64,000 nt of DNA, taken from positions 1 through 64,000 of the forward strand of contig NZ_FMXQ01000008.1 of the NCBI RefSeq assembly GCF_900104485.1, given 5' to 3'. Source of the stretch: Bauldia litoralis. Its GTDB lineage: Bacteria > Pseudomonadota > Alphaproteobacteria > Rhizobiales > Kaistiaceae. Shown piece by piece: positions 16,336 through 25,228 of the stretch. Position numbers and translations under genes: made by a program. The notes beneath the pieces are model-generated. The model was not told the origin of the DNA. It saw nothing but the letters and a program-made list of their open reading frames with translations, and did no database searches. The stretch's first letter is position 1; every line of letters starts with the position of its first letter.

Positions 16336-16357
16336 TCCGCTTTTGACCCAAAGCGGA
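16336..16357. repeat. short palindrome, copy 1
   Basis: TCCGCTTT (16336-16343) and AAAGCGGA (16350-16357) form an 8-bp hairpin with a 6-base loop. A closely related palindrome lies at 19374-19397. The two bracket the SMC-like ATPase module at 16587-19210. Confidence 0.5.
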
Positions 16358-16586
16358 CCTTCGGTCGTGTCGGTGAGGGCGCCGAAGCCGGTGACCGTGC
16401 CGGCCACCGCGTTGCTGCGGCCAAACTGTGACCCACTGGGGCCGAAAGGCTGACGTCGACGCTGCTGTCGAGTTGGCGCGTCCATGGCGCTGTGGCCTTG
16501 GCGTCGGTCGCGTCGGAGGTCGATGCTGCAAACCTGGCTGGGAAAGGGATTCGTGGATGCATCACGCATGGACCGCCCGTAGCCGC

Positions 16587-19037
16587 TCATTTTGGCTTGC
16601 TCTTCAGATTGAAGTTAATCGAAGCGCATCGGCAGCGCAGCGCCTCGGGCGAGTTCCGTGGCGTGACGTACAGCCATGACCCGCAGTCTGGGCAGCGTAA
16701 GGTGCCCAGTAGATCCTTGAAGGCGGCAACGACCGGGATGAAATCGTTCCTCCCGAATTTCGCCCACGGGTTGAAGTGCACGGCCGGGTTCACCGTCCAC
16801 TGCTCCACGTTGCTGGCCTGGCTCGCTTGGGCGAGGGCCGCTTTGCGCTCGGCAACCGCCGCCTTCGAGGCTTCGTTGCCCCAAGATTGGGCGGCATCAG
16901 CCGCCTTGCCGTAGAGTTCTTTGCTGCGCGCAAGTACCGCCGGAATCAGCTCGCCCAGCTCGTATTTCCCGTCGGCATGGAACACCGTTTTCGCGCCAAG
17001 ATCATCGGCCAACACCCACGCGACATATTCGAGGTGGCGCCGCAGGGCGGCAGCCGCGACGTCGGCCTTTCCCCTGGCGAGCGCCGCGTCGATGTCTTCC
17101 CACACGTCCGTGTTGCTCTCGACCAACGGTCCGGTATCGACGCTCCAGCCATAGAGGGCTAGCGATGTCTTCGCGCTGACGAGCCGGTCGGAGCGCATTT
17201 GCTGTGCCCACAGCCGGTCGTGCGTGGTGATGATAAATTGGGTGTCCGGGAATTGGGTCTTGAGGAGCTTGCAGAACTGGCGACGGTGATCCGAGTCGAC
17301 GGACATCACCACATCGTCCAGCAGCGCGATAGTGAAATCGTTGCCGAACAGCCGCTTCATCAGGGCGAGGTAGAGGCACACGCCCATGCCGTCCTGATGC
17401 CCCTCGCTGTGATAGGCGGCGGGCGGGTAGAGGCCACGGTCATAGAAATTGACCTTCAGGTCGACGCGGCTCTCGCTCGGTTTCAATTCGGCGGTGAAAG
17501 TCGCCTCATCGTCTTCGTTGACCATCCGGTAGAAGGCGCTGAAGTCGGCCTGAATGTCTGCGTACAGCGCGTTGAGTTCGTCCTCCATCGCGCTGCAGTA
17601 TTCTTCGTAGGCGATCTTGGCGGTGGCACTCGCCAACTTGGCCGCGGCCTCCGCCCGCATGCTGGTGCGGTAATCTTCCAGACGCAACTGGGCCGTAGTC
17701 AGGAAGGTTTGCGCCTCGACGGCCGCACTTTGATCGGGCTTCGCCTCGATCGTGCGGCGGAGTCCAGCGAGGTTGTTCGCCACGTTCTCTGGAGCGGTGT
17801 ACCACTCCTCTCCCAACCGGGCTTTTAGGCCTATTACGCCGTCGAAAGTGCCCAGTTGCGTTTTAAGCGTGCCGAGGTCCTTGCCCCAGCCATTGATGGC
17901 GTCGAGCGAAGCGTTGTCGTTCTCGCCCTTTGCAAGGCGATGGGTCTGGCGCAGCAGCGCCAAAAGCCCATCGACGTGACTGCCAATCGCCGCGCCATGG
18001 CGGAGTAGCGCTTGCTGCAGCGCGCCGGCATCATCGGATTTCGCCAGCTTGGCGCGCAGGTGCCCAAGGAGATGCTCCTCGGTAGGCCACGGATGGTCGC
18101 ATAGCGGGCATTCGGGACCATCGACCAGCGCGAGACCTTTATCGAGCAGCACGCGCCGCTGCAGCGTCGCCAGCAGAGCGGGGTCGCGTTCCAGGCGCTC
18201 GATCCCGGAAAGAATCGCCGCGCTATCGCCAGCCACCAGAGCCGACACGCTCACGCTGGCCTCGTCGAGCGCTGCAAGATCGCGCAGCGCCGAGGTCTTG
18301 TTGAAGGCTGACCCCTTGTCCGGATCCGCGATGCCAGCATCCAGGCGGGTGTCGGCGGTAAGCTCGGCGACCGGCGCCAGTTCGAGGACGGCGCGGCGCT
18401 TGTTTACCGACTGCAGCAGTTCGGCGACAGCGTTGTTGTCAATCCCGAGGTGGCGCTGCAGCGTCGAGCGGCTGAAGATGACCTGGTTGCTCGCCGCCTT
18501 GAGCGCATTGCCAAGCTTGTTCTGGGCGCTGTTGAGCGCCGAACGGGTCTGCCCGATCTCTTCCAGCTTAAGGATCGTCTGGATTTCCTCGGAGCGCTTG
18601 CTGGGCTCGACCAGAATGAAGCGCAGAATATCGCGCCGGGCCAACGTGATCTCGGGGTGCTCCGCCAATTCCCCCAGAAGCGCCTGCACGTCCGGCTCAT
18701 CAGGAACAATCGTCGGTTTGCTCGACGCCGAGACTTTGCGGGTGATCGTCGCGAGCTTGTTCAGCGAAGGAATGAAGACCTTGAGTTCAACGAAGGCCGC
18801 ATCCGGAAAGTTCACCATGTCCACATGGGGCCCGTGCTCGGAAACGCTCAGCCCCTTGGTACCGCGCCCAGCCAGGCGCCCGATCTCGCCGGTGAGCCCA
18901 AACTCGATCGCGTCGATGATGCCGCTCTTGCCCGAACCATTCGGCCCCGAGATCGCAAACGTTGCCTGGCCGAAATCCACGTCGAGCTTGCGGATGCCGC
19001 GCACTTCCTCGATGTGGGCGTGCTCGAGTTTGATCAT
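16587..19037 (-). CDS. SMC/Rad50-like ATPase with two zinc-binding sites
   Basis: The 816-aa protein has Walker A GPNGSGKS at residues 31-38, a long central helical region with a CPLC zinc-hook-like motif at 310-313, an ABC-signature variant YHSEGHQDG, and Walker B FTIALLDDVVMSVD. After the ATPase domain comes a ~180-residue extension ending in a second zinc site (C782, C785, C802, C804). Unlike Rad50 or RecF, no nuclease or SbcD partner is nearby. Its start overlaps the stop of a 58-aa gene by 4 bases. Island-borne SMC-like ATPases of this type act in anti-plasmid or anti-phage systems, so defence is the likeliest role. The exact family is not assigned. Confidence 0.75.
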   Translation of the reverse strand: MIKLEHAHIEEVRGIRKLDVDFGQATFAISGPNGSGKSGIIDAIEFGLTGEIGRLAGRGTKGLSVSEHGPHVDMVNFPDAAFVELKVFIPSLNKLATITRKVSASSKPTIVPDEPDVQALLGELAEHPEITLARRDILRFILVEPSKRSEEIQTILKLEEIGQTRSALNSAQNKLGNALKAASNQVIFSRSTLQRHLGIDNNAVAELLQSVNKRRAVLELAPVAELTADTRLDAGIADPDKGSAFNKTSALRDLAALDEASVSVSALVAGDSAAILSGIERLERDPALLATLQRRVLLDKGLALVDGPECPLCDHPWPTEEHLLGHLRAKLAKSDDAGALQQALLRHGAAIGSHVDGLLALLRQTHRLAKGENDNASLDAINGWGKDLGTLKTQLGTFDGVIGLKARLGEEWYTAPENVANNLAGLRRTIEAKPDQSAAVEAQTFLTTAQLRLEDYRTSMRAEAAAKLASATAKIAYEEYCSAMEDELNALYADIQADFSAFYRMVNEDDEATFTAELKPSESRVDLKVNFYDRGLYPPAAYHSEGHQDGMGVCLYLALMKRLFGNDFTIALLDDVVMSVDSDHRRQFCKLLKTQFPDTQFIITTHDRLWAQQMRSDRLVSAKTSLALYGWSVDTGPLVESNTDVWEDIDAALARGKADVAAAALRRHLEYVAWVLADDLGAKTVFHADGKYELGELIPAVLARSKELYGKAADAAQSWGNEASKAAVAERKAALAQASQASNVEQWTVNPAVHFNPWAKFGRNDFIPVVAAFKDLLGTLRCPDCGSWLYVTPRNSPEALRCRCASINFNLKSKPK

Positions 19038-19210
19038 TTAACCTCGCCGCCGGGCGGGGCGCTGAACACGCGGATGAACTCATCGGCCTTGGGCCTCTTG
19101 CGGCGACTCAGCAGTGCCCTCAGCTCCACGACCTTGTCGGCGTCGATCTCCTTGCGCTGGGCGAGTGCGGCCAGGAACTTGTCGGCGATTTGCTGTTGAA
19201 GACTGGCCAT
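19034..19210 (-). CDS. 58-aa protein coupled to the SMC-like ATPase
   Basis: The ATG ending at 19210 opens a 58-codon frame reading MASLQQQIADKFLAALAQRK and continuing through a basic segment (LRALLSRRKRPKADEF) to PPGGEVK. The stop overlaps the ATPase start (ATGA at 19034-19037), showing translational coupling. The protein is a predicted two-helix, highly charged polypeptide, suitable as a small subunit or adaptor. The gene is short enough to be missed by usual length cut-offs. Function is unknown. Confidence 0.7.
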   Translation of the reverse strand: MASLQQQIADKFLAALAQRKEIDADKVVELRALLSRRKRPKADEFIRVFSAPPGGEVK

Positions 19211-19682
19211 GGTGAAACTCGTGCGGAAAGGGCGGTCCCAAGTCTAGCCCGCCGGATTTTCGGGGACCAATCCCAGCCGTCTGACCTCCCGCCATAGTCT
19301 ATTTGGTTCGGAAGCGGTCCCCCTGGAAGCAAGGCATGGGTCTAGAGGATCAACTCGCTACGATCTGAGAGGCGTCCGCTTCTGGCGCAAAGCGGACGAT
19401 CCGGAGATCGGCAGACTTCGCGTGGTTTTTGTCCTTTTCGCCCCAGCGAAAGTAGCTGCAACTCAGACTATCAGATCGGCGAAGAACGAAAGCGATTTCA
19501 ACGTGACAAGCCTCCGTGTCGTTTGGTCAAACACCAGTGCTTTGGAGATATCGAGGCGGAGAGAGCGAAAGGGGAGAGGAGTCGCCTCCGAACTGATCGG
19601 AGCATCGGTACGGAAAAGCCTGGGATTCCTGCGCTTCTGGGGCGCCGGTAGAGGCTTGGAGAGGCGGGCACCGTTACGGTAT
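19211..19682. other. 472-bp junction between the accessory region and the tRNA
   Basis: I see no coding sequence with support here. It holds the second copy of the TCCGCTT palindrome (19374-19397) and then a poorly structured run leading to the tRNA 3' end at 19683. This is where an attachment site of the accessory element would be expected. I found no second copy of the tRNA 3' end within the window, which is consistent with the other site lying left of base 1. Confidence 0.4.
19374..19397. repeat. short palindrome, copy 2
   Basis: GTCCGCTT (19374-19381) and AAGCGGAC (19390-19397) form an 8-bp hairpin related to the one at 16336-16357, both built around TCCGCTT and AAGCGGA. Confidence 0.5.
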
Positions 19683-19759
19683 TGGTAGCGGAGGAGGGAC
19701 TCGAACCCCCGACACGCGGATTATGATTCCGCTGCTCTAACCAGCTGAGCTACTCCGCC
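19683..19759 (-). tRNA. tRNA-Met (CAU)
   Basis: The minus strand reads from GGCGGAG at 19759 to an encoded CCA at 19685-19683, 77 bases. The acceptor stem pairs with one G-U at the first position. The D arm (GCTCAGCTGGTTAGAGC), the T arm (GGGGGTTCGAGTCCCTC) and the anticodon arm GCGGA-ATCATAA-TCCGC are all intact, placing CAU at the anticodon. The absence of the initiator's C1-A72 mismatch and three G-C anticodon pairs suggests elongator Met, although a lysidine-modified Ile tRNA cannot be excluded. The accessory region abuts its 3' end. Confidence 0.93.
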
Positions 19760-20130
19760 CCGGCGTCTGGCGTCCGGACGCCGCGCATATAAGGAGTGTG
19801 GTCGAATCCTGTCAAGCAACGGGGCCGCCCAAATCCCGGGATTGGCGGCCGGCGCGGCTTGCCCTGGCCGCGCGGTCGCGGCGGCGGGGTGGCGAGCAAT
19901 CGGCCGGGAGGGCAGCGATTCCCCGGTTTTTCGCTCGATGCGCCGCGGTCGCAGAAAGCCGGCGCGACAACCTTGTCCAGCGGCGAGGCCGAAAACCATA
20001 AAAATATCAGCGTCTTGACCGTCTGGTCGCGGCATGTTTCGTCGGTTCGTCATTTTTCAACGCCATTCGGCGATGATCGCGCTAAGACAGTCCCGCCACA
20101 GCGCCCCGAAAAGGGCCGATGAGGAGAGAC
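19760..20130. other. 371-bp stretch between tRNA-Met and glmM
   Basis: No gene is supported here. It must hold the tRNA promoter on the minus strand and, from about 20000, probably the glmM promoter region on the plus strand. GAGGAG at about 20119-20124 is the glmM ribosome binding site. Confidence 0.5.
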
Positions 20131-21477
20131 ATGGCGAAGTATTTCGGCACCGACGGAATCCGCGGCCGGTCAAACCGGCCGCCGATCACGCCGGATATCG
20201 CGATGAAGGTTGGCATGGCCGCCGGCCTGGTGTTCCGGAATGGCGATCACCGGCACCGGGTGGTGATCGGCAAGGACACGCGCCTGTCGAGCTACATGAT
20301 CGAGAACGCGCTCAGCGCCGGCTTCCTGTCGATGGGCATGGACGTGCTGTTGACCGGGCCGATTCCGACGCCGGGCATCGCCATGCTGACCCGCTCGATG
20401 CGCTGCGATCTCGGCGTGATGATCTCTGCCTCGCACAATCCCTACGACGACAACGGCATCAAGCTCTTCGGTCCCGACGGCGCCAAGCTGTCGGACGCGA
20501 CCGAGGCCGAGATCGAGGCGCTGATCGACGCCGATCTCGGCAGCCGGCTTGCCAGCCCCGACGCCCTCGGTCGCGCCCGCCGCATCGACGGGGTGAGCGA
20601 CCGCTACATCGAGTACGCCAAGCGCACGCTGCCGCGAAACCTCTCGCTCGAGGGATTGCGGGTGGTGATCGATTGCGCCAACGGCGCCGGTTACAGCGTC
20701 GCGCCCGAGGCCCTGTGGGAACTCGGCGCCGAGGTGATTTCGCTTGGCGTCGAGCCGAACGGCTTCAACATCAACCGCGAGGTCGGATCGACCGCGCCGG
20801 AAGCGCTGGTCGCCAAGGTGCGCGAAGTGCGGGCCGATATCGGAATCGCCCTCGACGGCGATGCCGACCGCGCCGTGATTGTCGACGAGCATGGCCAGAT
20901 CATCGACGGCGACCAGATGATGGCGGCGATCGCCACCTCCTGGGCGGCGCAGGGGCTGTTGTCGAAGCCCGGCATCGTCGCCACCGTGATGTCGAATCTC
21001 GGGCTCGAACGCTATCTCGCCGGCAAGGGCCTCGGCCTGGTGCGCACGCCGGTCGGCGACCGCCACGTCGCGGAGGCGATGCGTCTGGAGGGCTACAATC
21101 TCGGCGGCGAACAGTCCGGCCACATCATCCTGTCAGACTACACCACCACCGGCGACGGCCTCGTCGCGGCGCTGCAGCTTCTCGCCGTTGTCCGCGATCT
21201 CGGGCGTCCGGTCAGCGAGGTCTGCCACCTCTTCGAGCCGCTGCCCCAGGTCCTCAAGAGTGTCAGGACCAGCGGCGACCGGCGACCGCTGGAAGACAGC
21301 GCCATCCGCAAGATGATCGAGGACTTCAACGGCAAGCTCGGCGACAACGGACGGATTCTCGTCCGTGCGTCCGGCACGGAGCCGGTCATCAGGGTGATGG
21401 CCGAGGGCGACGATCCGGGCATGATCGCCGCGATCGTCGACGATCTGGTCGCTGCCCTCAGCGCCAGGGCCGCCTGA
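20131..21477 (+). CDS. glmM: phosphoglucosamine mutase
   Basis: GlmM interconverts glucosamine-6-phosphate and glucosamine-1-phosphate, the second step to UDP-GlcNAc for peptidoglycan and lipid A. The start at 20131 follows GAGGAG by 6 bases and gives 448 aa, the family's usual length. The phosphoserine loop [13 protein letters not shown] places the active Ser at 101. The metal-binding DGDADR lies at 242-247, GGEQSGH is the sugar-specificity loop, and [12 protein letters not shown] is the phosphate site. It is followed 20 bases later by the first of two sulfotransferase genes. Confidence 0.97.
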   Translation: MAKYFGTDGIRGRSNRPPITPDIAMKVGMAAGLVFRNGDHRHRVVIGKDTRLSSYMIENALSAGFLSMGMDVLLTGPIPTPGIAMLTRSMRCDLGVMISASHNPYDDNGIKLFGPDGAKLSDATEAEIEALIDADLGSRLASPDALGRARRIDGVSDRYIEYAKRTLPRNLSLEGLRVVIDCANGAGYSVAPEALWELGAEVISLGVEPNGFNINREVGSTAPEALVAKVREVRADIGIALDGDADRAVIVDEHGQIIDGDQMMAAIATSWAAQGLLSKPGIVATVMSNLGLERYLAGKGLGLVRTPVGDRHVAEAMRLEGYNLGGEQSGHIILSDYTTTGDGLVAALQLLAVVRDLGRPVSEVCHLFEPLPQVLKSVRTSGDRRPLEDSAIRKMIEDFNGKLGDNGRILVRASGTEPVIRVMAEGDDPGMIAAIVDDLVAALSARAA

Positions 21478-21497
21478 GCCGCCGGGATGCACATCAC

Positions 21498-22370
21498 ATG
21501 ATTTCGGTCGATCCCAATGCGCCGCGCGGCATCGTGTGGATCGCGTCCTATCCCAAGTCAGGCAACACCTGGGTGCGGGTGTTCGTCCACCACCTTCTGC
21601 GCATGGCGGCCGGCAAGCCGCTCGAGCCGCATGACATCGACGAGCTGCATCGCACCAGCCGCAGCCCGGCGATCCGCATCGACCTCTTCGAGCGCTTCCT
21701 CGGCAAGCCGGTGACCGCCGCGAATGCCCGTGAGATCACCGAGGCTCGCCTCCAGGTCCATCAGGCGATCGCCGACGAGGCGGATGGCATCGTCTTCGCC
21801 AAGACCCATTCCTTCAATGGCGAGATTTTCGGCTATCCGATGATCAATCGTGCCCATTCGGCCGGCGCCCTCTATATCGTCCGCAATCCGCTCGACGTGG
21901 CGGTGTCGCTCGCCAATCACCTTAATGTGCCGATCGACAGCGCCATCGACTCGCTCGCCATGAGCCTGAATTCTCCGGTCGAGACCGAGGAATCGGCGTC
22001 GGAAGTCTGGGGATCGTGGACCGAGAATGTCAGGAGTTGGACGTCGAACCCGCCGCCGGTCATCCAGGTGACGCGCTATGAGGACCTGCTTGCCGATCCG
22101 CGCGCCCGCTTCGGCGATATGGTCGAGCACCTGCGGCTCGACGTCACGCCGGAACAGATCGACGAGGCGGTGGCGCTGGCTTCCTTCGATCGCATGCGCG
22201 CGGCCGAGGAAAAGTCCGGGTTCTATGAGCGCCCCGAACATACCGAACGCTTCTTTCGCGAAGGCCGCGCCGGCCAGTGGCGGGAAGTCCTCAGTCCCGA
22301 GCAGATCCAGCGCATCGTCGACGATCACGGTGAACAGATGGCCCGTTTCGGCTATCTGCCGAGCCACTGA
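21498..22370 (+). CDS. sulfotransferase domain-containing protein 1
   Basis: The 290-aa protein has the sulfotransferase 5'-phosphosulfate loop SYPKSGNTW near residue 16 and the 3'-phosphate motif IVRNPLDVAVS near 130, so it should transfer sulfate from PAPS to an unknown acceptor. KTHSFNG and VTRYEDLLADP are further family blocks, and FFREGRAGQWREVLS is the C-terminal motif. The start follows the glmM stop by 20 bases, so the two may be co-transcribed. The next gene is a close paralogue. No PAPS synthesis gene (cysDNC) is in the window. Confidence 0.85.
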   Translation: MISVDPNAPRGIVWIASYPKSGNTWVRVFVHHLLRMAAGKPLEPHDIDELHRTSRSPAIRIDLFERFLGKPVTAANAREITEARLQVHQAIADEADGIVFAKTHSFNGEIFGYPMINRAHSAGALYIVRNPLDVAVSLANHLNVPIDSAIDSLAMSLNSPVETEESASEVWGSWTENVRSWTSNPPPVIQVTRYEDLLADPRARFGDMVEHLRLDVTPEQIDEAVALASFDRMRAAEEKSGFYERPEHTERFFREGRAGQWREVLSPEQIQRIVDDHGEQMARFGYLPSH

Positions 22371-22406
22371 CCGACGGGCCGCGAGAAAGACCAACACGGA
22401 CATCCG

Positions 22407-23276
22407 ATGATCACCCTCAACAAGCACCGGCCTCGCGGCATCATCTGGCTCGCCTCCTATCCGCGTTCGGGCAACACCTGGTCCCGGGCCTTCATCCACG
22501 CGCTGGTCAATGTCGTGCGCGATCCGGATTACAGCGAGCTCGACATCAACCGGATCGAGCAATATTCGGCCTCGGAGAGCGCCGCCGATCTCTACCGGCC
22601 ATTTCTCGGCAAGCCGGCCTTCCGCTCGACCCGCGCCGAGATCGCGGCCGCCCGGCCCAAGGTCCAGGCCGAGATCGTTACGCGCCTGCAGCGTCCGGTC
22701 TTCATCAAGACCCATAATGCCAACGCCACCGACAACGGCGCGCCAACGATCAACATGTCGGTCTCGGCCGGCGCGGTCTACATCCTGCGCAATCCGCTCG
22801 ACGTGGCGATTTCCTTCGCCCATTTCCGCGGCGTGTCGATCGACCAAGTGATCGACGACATGGCGACATCGGGCTTTGGCGTCGCCACCAACCGCGAGAA
22901 TGTCCATATCGTCACCGGCTCATGGACGGAGCATGTCCGCAGTTGGACGGACCGGCCGCACCCGGTGATCCTGACGGTGCGCTACGAGGATCTCGTCGAG
23001 AAGCCGACCGAGAGCTTCGGCGCGATCGCCCGCCACCTGCTGATGACGCCGGAGCCGGCGCAGCTCGAGAAAGCCATCGCGATGGCGAATTTCGACACGC
23101 TCCGCGAGAAGGAGGCGGCGGCCGGCTTCGTCGAGAAGCCGGAAACCTCGGCCGAGCCCTTCTTCCGCGTCGGCAAGCCCGGCCAGTGGCGCGAGGTGCT
23201 GACGCCGATCCAGGTCGACCGGGTGGTTTCGGCCCATCGTGCGATGATGAGCAAGTTCAAGTACCTGCCGGACTAG
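22407..23276 (+). CDS. sulfotransferase domain-containing protein 2
   Basis: This 289-aa protein is collinear with the previous one: SYPRSGNTW, KTHNANA, ILRNPLDVAIS, VRYEDLVEKP and FFRVGKPGQWREVL. The pair arose by tandem duplication and has diverged throughout, so they may act on different acceptors. The gene lies 36 bases after the first, on the same strand, and ends 12 bases before the convergent cutC stop. Its substrate could be a cell-surface glycan, given the glmM neighbour. That is inference only. Confidence 0.85.
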   Translation: MITLNKHRPRGIIWLASYPRSGNTWSRAFIHALVNVVRDPDYSELDINRIEQYSASESAADLYRPFLGKPAFRSTRAEIAAARPKVQAEIVTRLQRPVFIKTHNANATDNGAPTINMSVSAGAVYILRNPLDVAISFAHFRGVSIDQVIDDMATSGFGVATNRENVHIVTGSWTEHVRSWTDRPHPVILTVRYEDLVEKPTESFGAIARHLLMTPEPAQLEKAIAMANFDTLREKEAAAGFVEKPETSAEPFFRVGKPGQWREVLTPIQVDRVVSAHRAMMSKFKYLPD

Positions 23277-23288
23277 ACCGGTCGGGCG

Positions 23289-24044
23289 TCAGCGCCCGCC
23301 CTTGCCGGCGGCGCCGATGATCGTCGCGACCGATTGCAGCTGCGTGTCGAGCCGGTCGTATTCCGGCGGCCGCAATTCGCCACCCATATACATGTCCGGG
23401 CTGCGGTAGCGCATGCCGCTCGGCACCGGCTTCAGCGCGGCGAAATGGAATTCGCGCGCGCCGGTGATCGACACCACCCGGGCGGCATTCCGCTCGGTGA
23501 TGCCGCCGCCAGGCATGACGATGATGCGGTCGCCGGCCGCCTTGACCAGTTCGGCGATCGTCTCGGCGCCCTCGAAGGCGGTCGGCGCCAGGCCGGAGGT
23601 CAGTACCCGGTCGACGCCGAGGTCGATCAGCGTCTTCAGCGCCTCCATGGCGTCCGGCACCATGTCGAAGGCGCGGTGGAAGGTCACCGAGGCCGGGCGC
23701 GCCCGCTCGATCAGCCGCCTGGTCACCTTGGCGTCGATCTTGCCGTCGGGATCCAGCGCCCCGAAGACGAAGCCGTCGACGCCGGCCGACTTGGCCGTGG
23801 CGATGTCGGTTTCCATCGCCACCAGTTCCTCGACCCCGTAGAGGAAGTCGCCGCCGCGCGGGCGGATCATCATGTGGACGCCGATATTCTGGATCTCGCG
23901 GGCGACCAGCACCGTGCCGAGGCTCGGCGTCGTGCCGCCCTCGATCAGCCCGGCGCACAGCTCGACCCGCGCCGCGCCACCGTCGCGGGCGGCGACGATG
24001 CCGCGGATCGAATCGACACATACTTCAAAGCGAAGGTCGCTCAC
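23289..24044 (-). CDS. cutC: copper homeostasis protein CutC family
   Basis: The 251-aa TIM-barrel protein carries the CutC signatures FEVCVDSIRGIVAARDGGAARVELC at the N-terminus, MIRPRGGDF, FGALDPDG, and MPGGGI. Length matches CutC (about 245 aa). The link to copper is weak in most bacteria, and the true reaction is uncertain. It lies 28 bases after nagA on the same strand and may be the last gene of the amino-sugar operon. Confidence 0.88.
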   Translation of the reverse strand: MSDLRFEVCVDSIRGIVAARDGGAARVELCAGLIEGGTTPSLGTVLVAREIQNIGVHMMIRPRGGDFLYGVEELVAMETDIATAKSAGVDGFVFGALDPDGKIDAKVTRRLIERARPASVTFHRAFDMVPDAMEALKTLIDLGVDRVLTSGLAPTAFEGAETIAELVKAAGDRIIVMPGGGITERNAARVVSITGAREFHFAALKPVPSGMRYRSPDMYMGGELRPPEYDRLDTQLQSVATIIGAAGKGGR

Positions 24045-24072
24045 GGGCTGACCACCTTTCTGTCCTGACGCG

Positions 24073-25209
24073 TCACGCGTCGCTACCGTTGATCCATGTC
24101 TGTTGTACCGTCAGCCCTGCGTCGAGCAACACCAGGTCCGCCCGGAAGCCCGGCGCGATCTGGCCGATCTCGTCATCGAGGCCGAGAAACTCGGCCGGCG
24201 TCCGCGAGGCCATGCGCAGCGCGATCTCGAGCGGCAGGCCGAGCGCCTCCACCGTGTTGCGCACCGCCGTCGCCATGTCGAGGTCCGAGCCGGCGAGGGT
24301 GCCGTCCTCCATCGTCAGGCGGCCGCGTTCGCGCGTTACCGTCCGACCGTGCAGGACAAACTCCCCGAGCTCCGAACCGACCGACGACATGGCGTCGGTG
24401 ATCAGCATCATCCGCTCCCAGCCCCGGGCGTTGATCGCAACCCGCAGGCTCGGCGCCGAGACATGCACGAGGTCGACGATCAGGCCGCACCAGGCGTCGA
24501 AATCGTCGAGCGCCGCGCCGACCGGCCCCGGTTCACGGCCGGTCAGCGGCGGCATGGCGTTGTAGAGATGGGTGAAGGCGGTCAGGCCGGCGGCGCGCGC
24601 AGCCCGGATCGTCTCGTAGGAGGCCGCGGTATGGCCGGCCGAGACCAGCACCCCGGCCGAGGCGAGCCGGGCGATCGTCTGGGTCGACACCATCTCCGGC
24701 GCCAGCGTCACCAGCGTCCGGCCGCGCGTCAGCCCGGTCATCAGCGCGATGTCGGCTTCCTCGACCGGGCGCATGAAGCTTGCCTGGTGGGCGCCCTTGC
24801 GCTCCGGGTTGAGGAAGGGGCCTTCGAGGTGAATGCCCAGCAGTCCGGGCACGCCTTTGGCCAGTGCCTCTTCTGCCGCGGCCATCGCCTCGGTGGTCGC
24901 CTCGAAGCTGTCGGTGATCAGCGTCGGCAGGAAGCCGGTGGTCCCGTATCGCCGATGGGCGGCGCCGATCGCGGCGATTCCCTCGACGGTCCGCGCGTCG
25001 TTGAACAGCACGCCGCCGCCGCCATTGACCTGGACGTCGACGAAGCCCGGTGCGATCAGGCCGTCGACCGCGCGCTGCTCGGCATCGGCCGGCACGTCGC
25101 CGGTCGCCACGATCCCGGCGATGCGCGTTCCATCGATCAGCACCGCCTCGCCGTCGCGCAGCCGCTCGCCGTCGAAAATCCGGGCGCCGGTCAGCGCGAT
25201 CACGGTCAT
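24073..25209 (-). CDS. nagA: N-acetylglucosamine-6-phosphate deacetylase
   Basis: NagA removes acetate from GlcNAc-6-phosphate to give glucosamine-6-phosphate. The 378-aa protein shows the amidohydrolase signatures GFVDVQVNGGGG, HLEGPFLNPERKGAH, SAGHTAAS, FTHLYNAMPP and the catalytic-Asp motif LITDAMSS. It is the third gene of a minus-strand operon after the kinase and the SIS-domain deaminase. Together the three would channel GlcNAc to fructose-6-phosphate. Confidence 0.94.
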   Translation of the reverse strand: MTVIALTGARIFDGERLRDGEAVLIDGTRIAGIVATGDVPADAEQRAVDGLIAPGFVDVQVNGGGGVLFNDARTVEGIAAIGAAHRRYGTTGFLPTLITDSFEATTEAMAAAEEALAKGVPGLLGIHLEGPFLNPERKGAHQASFMRPVEEADIALMTGLTRGRTLVTLAPEMVSTQTIARLASAGVLVSAGHTAASYETIRAARAAGLTAFTHLYNAMPPLTGREPGPVGAALDDFDAWCGLIVDLVHVSAPSLRVAINARGWERMMLITDAMSSVGSELGEFVLHGRTVTRERGRLTMEDGTLAGSDLDMATAVRNTVEALGLPLEIALRMASRTPAEFLGLDDEIGQIAPGFRADLVLLDAGLTVQQTWINGSDA

Positions 25210-25228
25210 GGAGCGAGCGGTCCGGCGT

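Noticed and set aside
16587-19037. RecF, RecN or SbcC repair ATPase
   Set aside because: SbcD/RecBCD neighbours are missing, the sequence ends in a zinc ribbon absent from those proteins, and a coupled 58-aa gene precedes it.
20034-21497. Long frame leading into the first sulfotransferase
   Set aside because: The part before 21498 is a shadow of glmM on the same strand in another frame (Arg-rich, no homology).
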